A stretch of 47,706 bases of DNA from Actinomycetota bacterium (GTDB taxonomy: Bacteria; Actinomycetota; JAICYB01): assembly GCA_035540895.1 (NCBI GenBank), contig DATLFR010000242.1, positions 1-47,706 of the forward strand, given 5' to 3'. Shown here one piece after another: positions 23,991 to 33,195 of the stretch (its first letter is position 1; each line of letters opens with the position of its first letter). A program made the translations under genes and the position numbers. Below the pieces are notes generated by a model, which was not told the DNA's origin, did no database searches, and worked only from the letters and a program-made list of their open reading frames with translations.

Positions 23991-26900
23991 CGCGCCCGTC
24001 CCGGCAGCACCTCGTGGAGCTCAGCCACGACCCGAACATCGTCATCCGAAACTTCGCGTAGAACTATGGGCGGTTGATTCAGGGTCAAGGAGTCCGGTAA
24101 CAAGCGGATCTCGCTATGTCTCCACGAGCCGTCATCTAGTTCTTCCTTGGCGCTCTCCCAGATCTTGACCGTGAAGCTGCCTCCAAGATCCGGATCCGCG
24201 ATGTCGCGATGTTCAACGAGTAGGACTCGACCCTGACGCGTACCTTCTACCGGGTGACGGAACACACAGTAGGCGCCGTTCGGGATCCGTCGGTTCATCG
24301 ACTCTCCGAGCACTTGGGCTACGAACAGCCCAGGCCCGGGTCTCGTTCGCCCGCTGGGGCGTACCCAAGCTTCTGCTTCGACCGCTCGGGCGTCGTCTCC
24401 GAAGGTCCCCGCGGCGGCTCGGAGCGTCATGAGTGGGATGCAGTTCTCGTAGGGTTTCGCTTCTGCCTCTGGGACGATCTCGAACGGCACAGTTGAAAGC
24501 ACCGGAGCACCGGAGGCTTCCTCCGCGAACTCGAAGCCGAGCTGAACGGCCTGTTCCAGCACGGTCTGGGTCGCCTTCTCGGACTTGTCCGGCGGATAGC
24601 CGTGCTGGCGAAGGATCCGGCGGACCATGCGGCGGAGGTTCGCCCGAGCCGTCTCCTTGACCGTCCAGTCGATCGTGGCGTTGCGCCGGACCGTCTCGGT
24701 CAACTCTCGCGCAATCATGCGTAGGTTCTCGTCGCCCAGCACAGCTACGGCGCTGTCGTTGGTCTCCAGCGCGTCGTAGAAGGCGAGCTCCTCGTCGGTG
24801 AGGCCCAGGTCCTCTCCGCGGCGCTGTGCCTCGCGCATTTGGCGGGCCAGCTCGATGAGTTCCTCGATGACCTGAGCGGTCGTAATCGCACGGGCCTGGT
24901 ACTTGCGAAGGGCCGACTCAAGCATCTCGGAGAAGGCGCGCGACTGGACGACGTTGCGCCGGGCCCGCGTCTTGATCTCGTTGTTGAGGAGCTTCTGGAG
25001 CAGCTCCACGGCCAGGTTGCGGTGGGGCATCTCGCGTACGTCCGCCAGGAACTCGTCGGACAGGATGCTGATATCGGGTTTCTTGAGCCCGGCTGCTTCG
25101 AATACGTCGATGACGCCTTCGGGGGCGATGGCGTCCGACACGATTTGCTTTATGGCGTGGTCGAGGTCTTCCTCGGGGGTGCGTTTGCCGCGCTCGGTCT
25201 TAACGAGGGCGGCCTTGACGGTTTGGAAGAACGCCACCTCGTCTCGGACGTCCAGAGCCTCGGGCCTCGGGACAGAGAGCGCGAAGGCCTTCGAGAGCTC
25301 GACGACGGCTTTGACGAACCGGTCCTTGCCGTCCGGTTGCTCGAGGACCTGTTCCTGCGCGGCGGGCAGGAGGCGCATCCGATCCGCGGGCGACCCGGTC
25401 AGGAAGGCGGAATAGTCGAAGCCGTGGAACAGGTCACGGCATACCTCGAAGCGGGCGAGCATCACTGCGACGGCCTCGTCCTGATTCACAGCTGCCTCGC
25501 CCTTGCCTCCGCTCTCGGTGTAAGTGACCAGCGCCTTGCGGAGGTCGTCGGCGAGGCCCAGGTAGTCGACGACGAGGCCGCCGGGCTTGTCTCGGAAGAC
25601 GCGGTTCACTCGTGCGATGGCCTGCATGAGCGTGTGGCCGCGGAGGGGCTTGTCTACGTACATAGTGTGCAGGCTAGGCACGTCGAAGCCGGTCAGCCAC
25701 ATGTCTCGGACGAGGACGACGTTGAATGGGTCCTGGGGGTCCTTGAACCGCTGCGCGATGCCCTCGCGGCCGCGCTTAGGCCGGATGTGTCGTTGCCAAT
25801 GCGCGGGGTCGGAGGCGGAGCCGGTCATGACGACCTTGATCTGCCCGTCGTCGTCGGAGTCTGAGTGCCAGGCGGGGCGAAGCTTGACGATCTCGTCGTA
25901 GAGGTCCACACAGATGCGCCGGGACATGCAGACGACCATGGCCTTGCCGTCCATCACCTCGAGCCGCTTCTCGAAGTGGTCCACGACGTCCTTGGCGACG
26001 AGCTCAAGGCGCTTGTCGCTCCCGACGATCGCTTCAAGCTGCGCCCACTTGCTCTTGAGTCGTTCCTTTCGGGTGACTTCCTCGCCTTCGGTGACATCCT
26101 CGAAGTCCTCGTCGATCTTTGGCTTCTCGCTGTCGGACAGATCGAGCTTGGCGAGCCGGCTCTCGTAGTAGATGGGGACGGTGGCGCCGTCCTCGACCGC
26201 TCGCCGGACGTCGTAGATGTCGATGTAGTCCCCGAAGACGGCTCGGGTGTCGCGGTCGTCGAGCTCGACAGGCGTGCCCGTGAAACCGACGAAGGTGGCA
26301 TTGGGCAGGGCTGCTCGGACGTTGCGTGCGAACCCGGCGATGAACCCGTACTGGCTGCGATGGGCCTCGTCGGCGATGACCACGATGTTGCGGCGGTCTG
26401 ACAGTTCAGGAAAGGTGTCGCCCTTCTCCTCAGGCAGGAACTTCTGAATGGTGGTGAAGATGACCCCGCCCGAAGCTCGCGAGAGCTCCCGCCGCAGGTC
26501 CGCCCGGTCCCCGACCTGCTTGGGCGCCTGCCGCAGCAGCTCCTCCGATGAGGCGAAGACACCGAAGAGCTGGTCGTCGAGGTCGTTGCGGTCGGTGATG
26601 ACGACGATCGTGGGGTTCTCGAGCTCGGGGGCCAGGACGAGCTTGCCGGCGAAGAAGGCCATGGTGAGGCTCTTGCCCGAGCCCTGAGTGTGCCAGACGA
26701 CGCCTCCCCGGCCGTCGCCCTCACCGTCCGCCGCTCGGAGCGTCGTGGCGAGCGCCTTCCGTGCCGCGTGGAACTGGTGGTAGCCCGCGATCACTTTCCG
26801 GACCTCGGCGTCGTCGTGGAACACGATGAAGTGGCGGATGAGGTCGAGGAACCGGGCCTTGTCGAAGACGCCCTTCGTGAGCACCTCGAGCGGGTTCGCA

Positions 26901-27595
26901 GTGACTAGCGCAAGCTCCGTCCCCTCGATCGTGCGCCAGGGCAGGAACCACTCGCGCGGAGCGGTTAGGGAACCGAGCCGGGCATCTACACCGTCGGAGA
27001 CAACGACCGCTTCGTTGAAGCTTAGAAGGGAGGGGATCTCCTGCTTGTAGGTCTGGACCTGGCGGTAGGCGTCCCAGATGTCGGTGTCCTCGTCGGCCGG
27101 GTTCTTGAGCTCGATGAGCCCCAGCGGGAGACCGTTCACGAACACGACGACGTCGGGGCGACGATGGCTGTGCTCGTGGACGGTGTACTGGTTCACCGCT
27201 AGCCACTCGTTGTTGTCGGGGTTGTCGAAGTCGATGAGTCGGACGCGAACCCCCCGTACGCCACCGCCTTCACGAGGTACTTCGATCTGTGGCGGGTCGA
27301 CGAGCATGCGGTGGAACGAGCGGTTGTTGACGTTGAGCGAAGGGGAGTCGGTCCGAAGGACCTTGCGTAGCGCCTCCTCCCGCGCTTGTGGAGGGGCATC
27401 GGCGTTCAAGCGGACGATCGCGTCTTGAAGCCGCTCTTCAAGGACGACCTGCCGGTAGGACCTACGCTCAGCGTTGGGCATCCCCGGAGCGATATGGCCG
27501 CCGGACCGGGTCTCGTAGCCGAGATCCCTGAGCCACTCCATGAGGGCGGCTTCGGCCACCGACTCATCGAACCCGGGGGTTGACTCTATCGTCAT
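23987..27595 (-). CDS. hsdR: Type I restriction endonuclease subunit R with C-terminal LexA/S24-like domain
   Basis: The 1202-residue protein has the HsdR layout. The nuclease domain has Asp148-x13-Glu162-x-Lys164 (RRPDVVVF...LIELKNP). The SF2 motor has Walker A QGSGKS (Lys308), DEAHRSQYG and later motifs ([29 protein letters not shown]), then the helical HsdM-binding part. Unusually, about 150 extra C-terminal residues resemble the S24 peptidase domain of LexA/UmuD: LRAAAG (Ala1062-Gly1063), [12 protein letters not shown] with Ser1099, and FTVKIW with Lys1144. It cuts and translocates unmodified DNA with HsdM and HsdS. It starts 6 bases after the hsdS stop. The extra domain could be a self-cleaving regulator or a binding module. 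Confidence 0.92.
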   Translation of the reverse strand: MTIESTPGFDESVAEAALMEWLRDLGYETRSGGHIAPGMPNAERRSYRQVVLEERLQDAIVRLNADAPPQAREEALRKVLRTDSPSLNVNNRSFHRMLVDPPQIEVPREGGGVRGVRVRLIDFDNPDNNEWLAVNQYTVHEHSHRRPDVVVFVNGLPLGLIELKNPADEDTDIWDAYRQVQTYKQEIPSLLSFNEAVVVSDGVDARLGSLTAPREWFLPWRTIEGTELALVTANPLEVLTKGVFDKARFLDLIRHFIVFHDDAEVRKVIAGYHQFHAARKALATTLRAADGEGDGRGGVVWHTQGSGKSLTMAFFAGKLVLAPELENPTIVVITDRNDLDDQLFGVFASSEELLRQAPKQVGDRADLRRELSRASGGVIFTTIQKFLPEEKGDTFPELSDRRNIVVIADEAHRSQYGFIAGFARNVRAALPNATFVGFTGTPVELDDRDTRAVFGDYIDIYDVRRAVEDGATVPIYYESRLAKLDLSDSEKPKIDEDFEDVTEGEEVTRKERLKSKWAQLEAIVGSDKRLELVAKDVVDHFEKRLEVMDGKAMVVCMSRRICVDLYDEIVKLRPAWHSDSDDDGQIKVVMTGSASDPAHWQRHIRPKRGREGIAQRFKDPQDPFNVVLVRDMWLTGFDVPSLHTMYVDKPLRGHTLMQAIARVNRVFRDKPGGLVVDYLGLADDLRKALVTYTESGGKGEAAVNQDEAVAVMLARFEVCRDLFHGFDYSAFLTGSPADRMRLLPAAQEQVLEQPDGKDRFVKAVVELSKAFALSVPRPEALDVRDEVAFFQTVKAALVKTERGKRTPEEDLDHAIKQIVSDAIAPEGVIDVFEAAGLKKPDISILSDEFLADVREMPHRNLAVELLQKLLNNEIKTRARRNVVQSRAFSEMLESALRKYQARAITTAQVIEELIELARQMREAQRRGEDLGLTDEELAFYDALETNDSAVAVLGDENLRMIARELTETVRRNATIDWTVKETARANLRRMVRRILRQHGYPPDKSEKATQTVLEQAVQLGFEFAEEASGAPVLSTVPFEIVPEAEAKPYENCIPLMTLRAAAGTFGDDARAVEAEAWVRPSGRTRPGPGLFVAQVLGESMNRRIPNGAYCVFRHPVEGTRQGRVLLVEHRDIADPDLGGSFTVKIWESAKEELDDGSWRHSEIRLLPDSLTLNQPPIVLREVSDDDVRVVAELHEVLPGRAR

Positions 27596-27601
27596 GTTGA
27601 C

Positions 27602-28879
27602 CTACGCAGCTTCGGTCGCGACACGAATTTCGCCGGAGATGAGCTTCGGGAGCAACGTATCGCGCAAAGCCGCGAGCGTCCGCACTTCGCCGATGAGATG
27701 TTCACTCCTCTTGAACATGGGACCGACAAGGCCTTCGAACGCCGCCACAAGGTCGGCAGGCGGAACGGCGAACCGCGGGTGCTTAAGGCCGTCAACCGAC
27801 AACATGTTGACGGTCGTGCCGTGTGTGTATCCGATGACCTCGTTTCGCATTCGGCGCTCGAGGAGAAGGTGGTAGATGAAGAGGCGCGTCAGGGGTGAAC
27901 TCTCAAGAGCACGAACGCGGTAAAGGTGGTGGCTGAACAACGCGTCGTGGCCGAACGTGCCGGGCACGATCGCCGGGCAACCAATGAGTAGGTGGTTGTG
28001 GCCCTGCTCTGTGTTGGCGACGATTAAATCTCCAGGCTTAGCGAGATGACGTCCCTTGTACTCGCCGGCGTACCACTTGATGCCTTCGTACTTGTAGCCG
28101 CCGCCCTCAAGAACTGAGTTCAGGTTGTGGAGCGGCAGCCCCTCGCGCTCGCCGACCAAGCTCGCTCCCCGGTAGCTGAGACCTCGCACGACCTCGATGT
28201 GGTCACCGAGAGGTTCGGCCTGCCACCCTTCGGGAATCTGGCCGATGTCCGACTCCAGCAGGCCGTCGGGGAAGAGGTCCGTGATGGGGTTGGGGAGCCC
28301 GAGGTCGCGCCCTTCGGCCTTTGCGCGGATGGGATCGAAGTCAACGAACCAGGCCTTGAATATCGCCCGAGCAATCTCCGCGAGTGTCACGCTCATCCGT
28401 CGGTTCAGGTCAATCTTGTCGTCCAGAGCCCCGACCATGGTTGCGATGGCGAGTTGTTCGTCCTCGGGAATCGGCGGCCAAGTCAGGTCGGAGAGCTGTC
28501 TTGCGGATACATTCGGAAAGGTGGATCCGGTTGCTTGGGCCAGTAGCCCTCTGAGTTCGCCTTCAATCACCCCGCGGACAAGCGGCTGGAGGTGTGGCCG
28601 AGTCCTGTGACGGATTGCTGCCACCCCCCGGCCGATCGCGTACTCGCGATCTGCCCAGTTCATCCTTCCCGTGGTTGAGCCGCGAACGCAGAACAGGATG
28701 TCTCCGGTGCGGGCCAGCTTCCGGGCGTCGGTTGTGAACTGCACGGGAGACGGATGGTGAGGACCGAACTCAGTTGGGCCATTCAACAGGGGCACCCCCT
28801 CGCCTCGATCGTTGCAGGTCCCTCCCGGGGGGGACTGACCCATAACAATTTCGGCAACCTCACCGAGCGTTTTAGCCAC
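27602..28879 (-). CDS. hsdS: Type I restriction-modification specificity subunit S
   Basis: GTG 28879 has AGGAAGG seven bases upstream and gives 425 residues; TTG 28885 is possible but too close to that site. Two target-recognition domains of about 150 residues are separated and followed by helical spacers ([61 protein letters not shown]). The segment [12 protein letters not shown] is typical of the family. It sets the bipartite DNA target for both modification and cutting. It overlaps the hsdM end. The target sequence cannot be read from the protein by eye. Confidence 0.92.
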   Translation of the reverse strand: MAKTLGEVAEIVMGQSPPGGTCNDRGEGVPLLNGPTEFGPHHPSPVQFTTDARKLARTGDILFCVRGSTTGRMNWADREYAIGRGVAAIRHRTRPHLQPLVRGVIEGELRGLLAQATGSTFPNVSARQLSDLTWPPIPEDEQLAIATMVGALDDKIDLNRRMSVTLAEIARAIFKAWFVDFDPIRAKAEGRDLGLPNPITDLFPDGLLESDIGQIPEGWQAEPLGDHIEVVRGLSYRGASLVGEREGLPLHNLNSVLEGGGYKYEGIKWYAGEYKGRHLAKPGDLIVANTEQGHNHLLIGCPAIVPGTFGHDALFSHHLYRVRALESSPLTRLFIYHLLLERRMRNEVIGYTHGTTVNMLSVDGLKHPRFAVPPADLVAAFEGLVGPMFKRSEHLIGEVRTLAALRDTLLPKLISGEIRVATEAA

Positions 28880-30599
28880 TGCCAAGCCTTCCTAGATCCT
28901 CTGCGATTGTGGCGTCGAGCCTCGCGGCCTCAGCCTGCTGTTCAAAGAGGAGCGCGGTGAGACGTTTCATCTTCTCCTCGAATTGCTCTTCGTCTTCCTC
29001 CGCATCCTCGGCCCCCACGTAACGTCCGGGTGTGAGGACATGGCCGTGTTGACGGATCTCCTCCAACGTTGCCGACTTGCAGAAACCGGGGACGTCGTCA
29101 TAGGCGGCAGCCGTAGCACGCCAAGCGTGGTAGGTCTCCGCGATCCGCGAGATGTCCTCGTCGGTGAGTTCCTTCTGGGTGCGGCTGACCATGGTCCCGA
29201 GCCTTCGGGCGTCGATGAACAATACGCTGCCCCGCCGGTTCCGCAGGGCCTTGCCGCCCTTGGTCGGCTTCCCGGTCTTGTCGCGTGCGACGAACCACAG
29301 GCATGCAGGAATCTGGGTTCCGTAGAAGAGCTGACCCGGCAGGGCGACCATGCAGTCGACGAGGTCGGCTTCAACGATGTTCTTGCGGATCTCGCCTTCA
29401 CCGGAGCTGTTCGAGGACATGGAACCATTCGAGAGGACGAGGCCCAGCATGCCATTGGGTGAGAGGTGATGGATCATGTGCTGCATCCAAGCGAAGTTAG
29501 CGTTGCCCACCGGGGGGGTGCCGTAGCGCCATCGGACGTCATCCCGTAGTCGGTCGCCTCCCCAGTCGCTCATGTTGAAAGGTGGATTGGCGAGGATGAA
29601 GTCCGCCTTCAGGTCGGGGTGCAGGTCAGTGTGGAACGTGTCGGCCGCCCTCTCGCCGAGGTTGGCTTCGATGCCGCGGATGGCTAGGTTCATCTTGGCG
29701 AGCCGCCATGTGGTGGGGTTGGATTCCTGGCCAAAGATGGAGATGTCGCCGAGGCGTCCGCCGTGGGCGCGGATGAACTCCTCGGACTGCACGAACATGC
29801 CGCTGGATCCACAGCAGGGGTCGTAGACGCGGCCCTTGTATGGCTCAATCATCTCGACGAGGAGACGGACGATGTGACGCGGCGTGTAGAACTCGCCGGC
29901 CTTCTTGCCTTCCTTGCCGGCAAACTGGCCGAGGAAGTACTCGTAGACGCGGCCGAGCACGTCCTGGGACTGGTTGTCGCGTCCCCCGAGCCCGATCCCT
30001 GAGATGAGGTCGATGAGCTCGCCGAGGCGACGCTTGTCGAGCACGGGTCTCGCGTAGTCCTTCGGCAGCACGCCCTTGAGGGAGGGGTTTTCGCGTTCGA
30101 TGGCGTCCATTGCGGAGTCGATGAGGGTGCCGATCTCGGGCTGCTTCGCGGCGGCCTGGAGCTTGTCCCATCGCGCGTCAGGGGGAACCCAGAAGACGTG
30201 CTCGGCCCGGTACTCGTCGGGGTCCTCGGGGTCTGCACCCTCGGTCTTCTCCAGCTCGAGGAGGTGTTGGTGTCGGGCCTCGAAGGCGTCGGAGATGTAC
30301 TTGAGGAAGATGAGGCCGAGGACGACGTGTTTGTACTCAGCGGCGTCCATATGGCCGCGCATCTTGTCTGCGGCGGCCCAGAGCGTGGCCTCGAGGTTGA
30401 GCGGTTTGAACTTCTTGTTCTTCTTCTTCAGCCATGCTTCGACGGCGTCCTTCTCGAAGACGAGGGTCTCGTACCCGGACAGCGGCGCGGGGAAGTCGCT
30501 GCCCTGCTTCTTCCGCCACTGGGTGACCGCCGGTACCGAGACGCCCGCCATAGCCGCGATCTCGTCGATGCCGATGATCTGTGCCGCTCTCGTCGCCAC
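28872..30599 (-). CDS. hsdM: Type I DNA methyltransferase subunit M with N-terminal helix-turn-helix
   Basis: GTG 30599 with GGAG five bases upstream gives 575 residues. Normal HsdM proteins begin at the block [19 protein letters not shown]; here that block starts near residue 67. The extra N terminus is an excisionase/MerR-type helix-turn-helix: [20 protein letters not shown], then [13 protein letters not shown]. The methylase part has the AdoMet motif [12 protein letters not shown], the catalytic NPPF at 338-341 and the C-terminal helices. It methylates adenine at the target chosen by HsdS. Two palindromes in its promoter make autorepression by the HTH likely (inference). Confidence 0.93.
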   Translation of the reverse strand: MATRAAQIIGIDEIAAMAGVSVPAVTQWRKKQGSDFPAPLSGYETLVFEKDAVEAWLKKKNKKFKPLNLEATLWAAADKMRGHMDAAEYKHVVLGLIFLKYISDAFEARHQHLLELEKTEGADPEDPDEYRAEHVFWVPPDARWDKLQAAAKQPEIGTLIDSAMDAIERENPSLKGVLPKDYARPVLDKRRLGELIDLISGIGLGGRDNQSQDVLGRVYEYFLGQFAGKEGKKAGEFYTPRHIVRLLVEMIEPYKGRVYDPCCGSSGMFVQSEEFIRAHGGRLGDISIFGQESNPTTWRLAKMNLAIRGIEANLGERAADTFHTDLHPDLKADFILANPPFNMSDWGGDRLRDDVRWRYGTPPVGNANFAWMQHMIHHLSPNGMLGLVLSNGSMSSNSSGEGEIRKNIVEADLVDCMVALPGQLFYGTQIPACLWFVARDKTGKPTKGGKALRNRRGSVLFIDARRLGTMVSRTQKELTDEDISRIAETYHAWRATAAAYDDVPGFCKSATLEEIRQHGHVLTPGRYVGAEDAEEDEEQFEEKMKRLTALLFEQQAEAARLDATIAEDLGRLGSG

Positions 30600-30607
30600 G
30601 CGTGCTC

Positions 30608-30653
30608 CTTAATCGGGTTAAGGCAGCATTGCTTAACCCGGTTAAGCAGTCAA
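30608..30653 (-). promoter_or_regulatory. hsdM promoter with two operator palindromes
   Basis: On the minus strand TTGACT (30653-30648), a 17-bp spacer and AATGCT (30630-30625) form a -35/-10 pair. Two copies of CTTAA-N5-TTAAG lie at 30608-30622 and 30632-30646, centres 24 bp apart; together they also form a larger inverted repeat matching at 14 of 15 positions. One copy fills the -35/-10 spacer. The other covers the expected start site and overlaps the Shine-Dalgarno sequence of hsdM. This is a classic repressor layout. Confidence 0.75.
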
Positions 30654-30668
30654 GACCCGAACTGTTGT

Positions 30669-30697
30669 TTGCACGCGTCCTCGCCTCGCGCTAGCAT
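30669..30697 (+). promoter_or_regulatory. Promoter of the late (packaging/head) operon
   Basis: TTGCAC (30669-30674), a 17-bp spacer and TAGCAT (30692-30697) point rightward into the structural genes. The -35 box is only 15 bp from the divergent hsdM -35 box, so regulation of one may affect the other. Confidence 0.55.
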
Positions 30698-30726
30698 GGT
30701 CGCTATTGGGAGACGTTCACCCTTCG

Positions 30727-30756
30727 GCCGGGCCCCCAGCCCGGCTTCTTCCTTTC
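30727..30756 (+). terminator. Leader terminator/attenuator ahead of the late operon
   Basis: A perfect 7-bp stem, GCCGGGC (30727-30733) with GCCCGGC (30739-30745), loop CCCCA, is followed by TTCTTCCTTTC. It lies about 25 bases after the expected transcript start and directly before an ATG with no Shine-Dalgarno sequence. It would stop transcription unless antiterminated, as with lambda late genes; this is inference. Confidence 0.55.
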
Positions 30757-31017
30757 ATGAAGACCCTCAACATCGACTCCTACCTGCACGAACAGGCGAA
30801 GGCCGACCCTGCCCCCGAACGCCGACGGCGACTCGAGGAGGCCCGCCGAGTGGGACACGACGTTCGCGGTGTCCGCGGCCTGCCTGGAGAACGGGAGAAC
30901 GCGGTCCGGACGGCCCGGCTCTTGAAGGACAACGGCTGGAGCGTCCGTGACATCGCCGCCTTCTTCGACGGCTCCTACAGCCGGTCGCAGATCGGGCGCT
31001 GGGTCCGCGGGAGGTGA
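30757..31017 (+). CDS. Small helix-turn-helix-like protein at head of late operon
   Basis: The 86-residue protein starts at ATG 30757. It is basic and helical; the C-terminal half (LLKDNGWSVRDIAAFF, SYSRSQIGRWVRG) reads as a resolvase/homeodomain-type HTH. The first half is a charged helix. No ribosome site precedes the ATG, so it may depend on the leader structure. It could be a late-gene regulator or a small DNA-binding partner of the HNH/terminase. Not recognised beyond that. Confidence 0.55.
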   Translation: MKTLNIDSYLHEQAKADPAPERRRRLEEARRVGHDVRGVRGLPGERENAVRTARLLKDNGWSVRDIAAFFDGSYSRSQIGRWVRGR

Positions 31018-31021
31018 GCCG

Positions 31022-31339
31022 GTGCCGCGGAAGCCGCCGGGTCGCTGCTCGGCCCCCGGGTGTCCGCTGCCAGCCGGGGCCCGAGGCCGGTGCCGGACGC
31101 ACGCCCTCGAGGCTGACCGCCAGCTGAAGCGACGTCAGCCCTACAGGGACTACGGCGCCGCCTGGCAACGTCGCCGGCGGCAGGTCCTGCGGGAGGAGCC
31201 GCTGTGCCGGGTGTGCGGTGCTCCGGCCGTGGACGTGGATCACGTCCGTCCCCTTCGGCTGGGTGGCGGACACGAGCTGTCGAACCTCCAGCCGCTCTGC
31301 CGGCGGCACCACGCGCAGAAGACGGCCCGCGGGCTGTAG
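31022..31339 (+). CDS. HNH endonuclease
   Basis: GTG 31022 gives 105 residues. The N-terminal half has Cys pairs (CSAPGCPLP, CRTH). The HNH core follows: YGAAWQRRRRQVL, CRVCGAPAVDVDHVRPL, GGGHELSNLQPLCRRHHAQKT, with the catalytic His in DVDHV and the Asn/His of the alpha-Me metal finger. HNH proteins just before the terminase are common in HK97-like phages and are needed there for DNA packaging cleavage together with the terminase. Confidence 0.9.
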   Translation: MPRKPPGRCSAPGCPLPAGARGRCRTHALEADRQLKRRQPYRDYGAAWQRRRRQVLREEPLCRVCGAPAVDVDHVRPLRLGGGHELSNLQPLCRRHHAQKTARGL

Positions 31340-31447
31340 GCGGCCCGGCCCCGGACCGGCGTACCACCGGTGGACGCCGGGGGCATGGACCGTCCGCCGA
31401 GGCCGGACGCGCGCCGGAAATACCTCCGGAAAAGTCGGGAGACCACG

Positions 31448-31918
31448 ATGACTGGACCGAGGGGCGGACGCCCCCGTAAGCCGACGCGGCTGAAGCTTCT
31501 GCACGGCGACGAGCCGCGGCACGTCAACCACCGCGAGCCCCAGCCGGCCGTGGCGGACAAGCCCCCGGCGCCGTTCCGTGAGATGAGCGCCGAGGCGAAG
31601 AAGGTGTGGCGGTCGCTGGCGCGCGACCTGCACGCCGCCGGGTTGCTCACCCGCGTGGACCGCTGGTCGCTGCGTATCCAGTGCGAACGCCTGGCGCTGA
31701 TCGAGCGGATCGAGGGCCTCGGCGTCCTGTCCCGGCTGCTGGTCCGGGACCGCGACGGCGACCTGCGCACGAACCCGCTGTGGCGGCAGTGGCGTGACGT
31801 CACCCGGGCCTCCGAGCTGTGGTTCCGCGAGTTCGGGATGACCCCGGCGAGCCGCAGCGGCATCGAGGTGCCCGACCAGCGCACCGAGGAAGAGCTCGCC
31901 CGGCTGCTCTTCGGCTGA
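31448..31918 (+). CDS. terS: Phage terminase small subunit, P27 family
   Basis: ATG 31448 gives 156 residues. The start GRGPRKPT-like segment (GPRGGRPRKPTRLKLLHGD) followed by ADKPPAPFREMSAEAKKVW, DLHAAGLLTRVDRW and the C-terminal FGMTPASRS is the P27 small-terminase pattern. It recognises phage DNA and delivers it to the large subunit. It lies between HNH and the methyltransferase/large terminase, as expected. Confidence 0.9.
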   Translation: MTGPRGGRPRKPTRLKLLHGDEPRHVNHREPQPAVADKPPAPFREMSAEAKKVWRSLARDLHAAGLLTRVDRWSLRIQCERLALIERIEGLGVLSRLLVRDRDGDLRTNPLWRQWRDVTRASELWFREFGMTPASRSGIEVPDQRTEEELARLLFG

Positions 31919-31950
31919 CCTGAGGCGGCTTTAGCCGCGTGGAGAGCGTG

Positions 31951-33195
31951 ATGATCCGAGACCGCATCCTTGAGCTCCGCCGTGTGCCGGCGGGTCAGCT
32001 CGAGCCCAACCCGCGCAACTGGCGGCGCCATCCGGAAGCTCAGTCAAGGGCCGTCCGGGCCGTGCTGGAGGACGTCGGATACGCCGACGCGCTCCTGGCC
32101 CGCGAGGACGACGGCCGGCTCGTCCTGATCGACGGCCATCTCCGGGCCGAGACCACGCCCGACCAGGAGGTGCCCGTGCTTGTGCTTGATGTCACCGAGG
32201 CCGAGGCGGACAAGATCCTCGCCACGCTCGATCCGCTGGCCGCGATGGCCGAGCCTGACCCCGAGGCGCTGCGCGAGCTCCTCGAAGAGGTGGAGATACC
32301 CAGCGAAGAGTTGGCCCGCGAGCTTGATCGGATGGCCGAGGTCGAGCGGAGCGGCGGACGGACGCCAGCCGACGATCTCCCCGATGAGACACCCGCGGTC
32401 ACGAAGCCGGGCGACCTGTGGGTGCTCGGCCCCCATCGGCTGCTCTGCGGCGACTCGACCAAGCCGGAGGACGTCGAACGGGTCATGGCCGGGAGGAAAG
32501 CAGCCCTGTTCGCTACCGACCCCCCCTTCGGTGTGCGGTACACAGGTGAGCGGCCGTCCCGCTCCAAGAAGGGCGGGGACTCGGGCAAGGACTGGACCGA
32601 GAAGGGTTGGCACGACATCCCCGAGGCCGAGTACGGAACGTTCCTGCGCGGATTCACGTCGGCCGCAGCGCCGCATCTCCAGGACGATGCGGCCTGGTAC
32701 ATCTGGCACGCCCACCGCCACGCGGGCCTGATCCAACAGGTGTGGCGCGTGTTGGACGTGCTGGACCACCAGCAGATCGTCTGGGTGAAGCCCGCGCCCA
32801 TGTTCGCCACCGCGTACTTCAACTGGCGACATGAGCCCTGCCTGTTCGGATGGCGGCGGGGCCACCGTCCGGATTGGGTGGATGCCCATTACGCGGCCAA
32901 GGTAACGAGCGTTTGGGAGGTGTCCTACGACGAGGGGCGGCGCAAGCAGCAGGCCGAACATCCCACGCAGAAACCGGTCGAGCTGTTCGCGATCCCGATG
33001 CGCATCCACACGCATCCCGGCGATGTCTGCTTCGAGCCGTTCTCCGGATCGGGGTCGCAGCTCGTCGCCGCGGCGCAGGAGGGCCGGGTGTGCTGCGCGA
33101 TCGAGCTCGAGCCGAGGTTCTGCGACCTGGCTGTGCGCCGGTGGGAGGAGTTCACCGGTGAGGAGGCTGTCCTCGAGGAACCCGCCGGCCGATGA
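31951..33195 (+). CDS. Phage DNA methyltransferase with ParB-like N-terminal domain
   Basis: ATG 31951 with GGAG six bases upstream gives 414 residues (GTG 31939 is possible). The first about 95 residues are a ParB/Srx-like domain (LEPNPRNWRRHPEAQ, LIDGHLRAE). The C-terminal domain is an N4/N6 methylase of the beta class: catalytic DPPF at 190-193, and the AdoMet-binding EPFSGSGS at 362-369 after HPTQKP. Such enzymes between the terminase genes are frequent in actinophages and probably protect phage DNA from host restriction. It could also shield against the element's own HsdR if targets overlap. The target site is unknown. Confidence 0.9.
   Translation: MIRDRILELRRVPAGQLEPNPRNWRRHPEAQSRAVRAVLEDVGYADALLAREDDGRLVLIDGHLRAETTPDQEVPVLVLDVTEAEADKILATLDPLAAMAEPDPEALRELLEEVEIPSEELARELDRMAEVERSGGRTPADDLPDETPAVTKPGDLWVLGPHRLLCGDSTKPEDVERVMAGRKAALFATDPPFGVRYTGERPSRSKKGGDSGKDWTEKGWHDIPEAEYGTFLRGFTSAAAPHLQDDAAWYIWHAHRHAGLIQQVWRVLDVLDHQQIVWVKPAPMFATAYFNWRHEPCLFGWRRGHRPDWVDAHYAAKVTSVWEVSYDEGRRKQQAEHPTQKPVELFAIPMRIHTHPGDVCFEPFSGSGSQLVAAAQEGRVCCAIELEPRFCDLAVRRWEEFTGEEAVLEEPAGR

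Noticed and set aside
24839-25864. 341-codon plus-strand open frame over hsdR
   Set aside because: Antisense to conserved HsdR motor and helical regions; no protein pattern.
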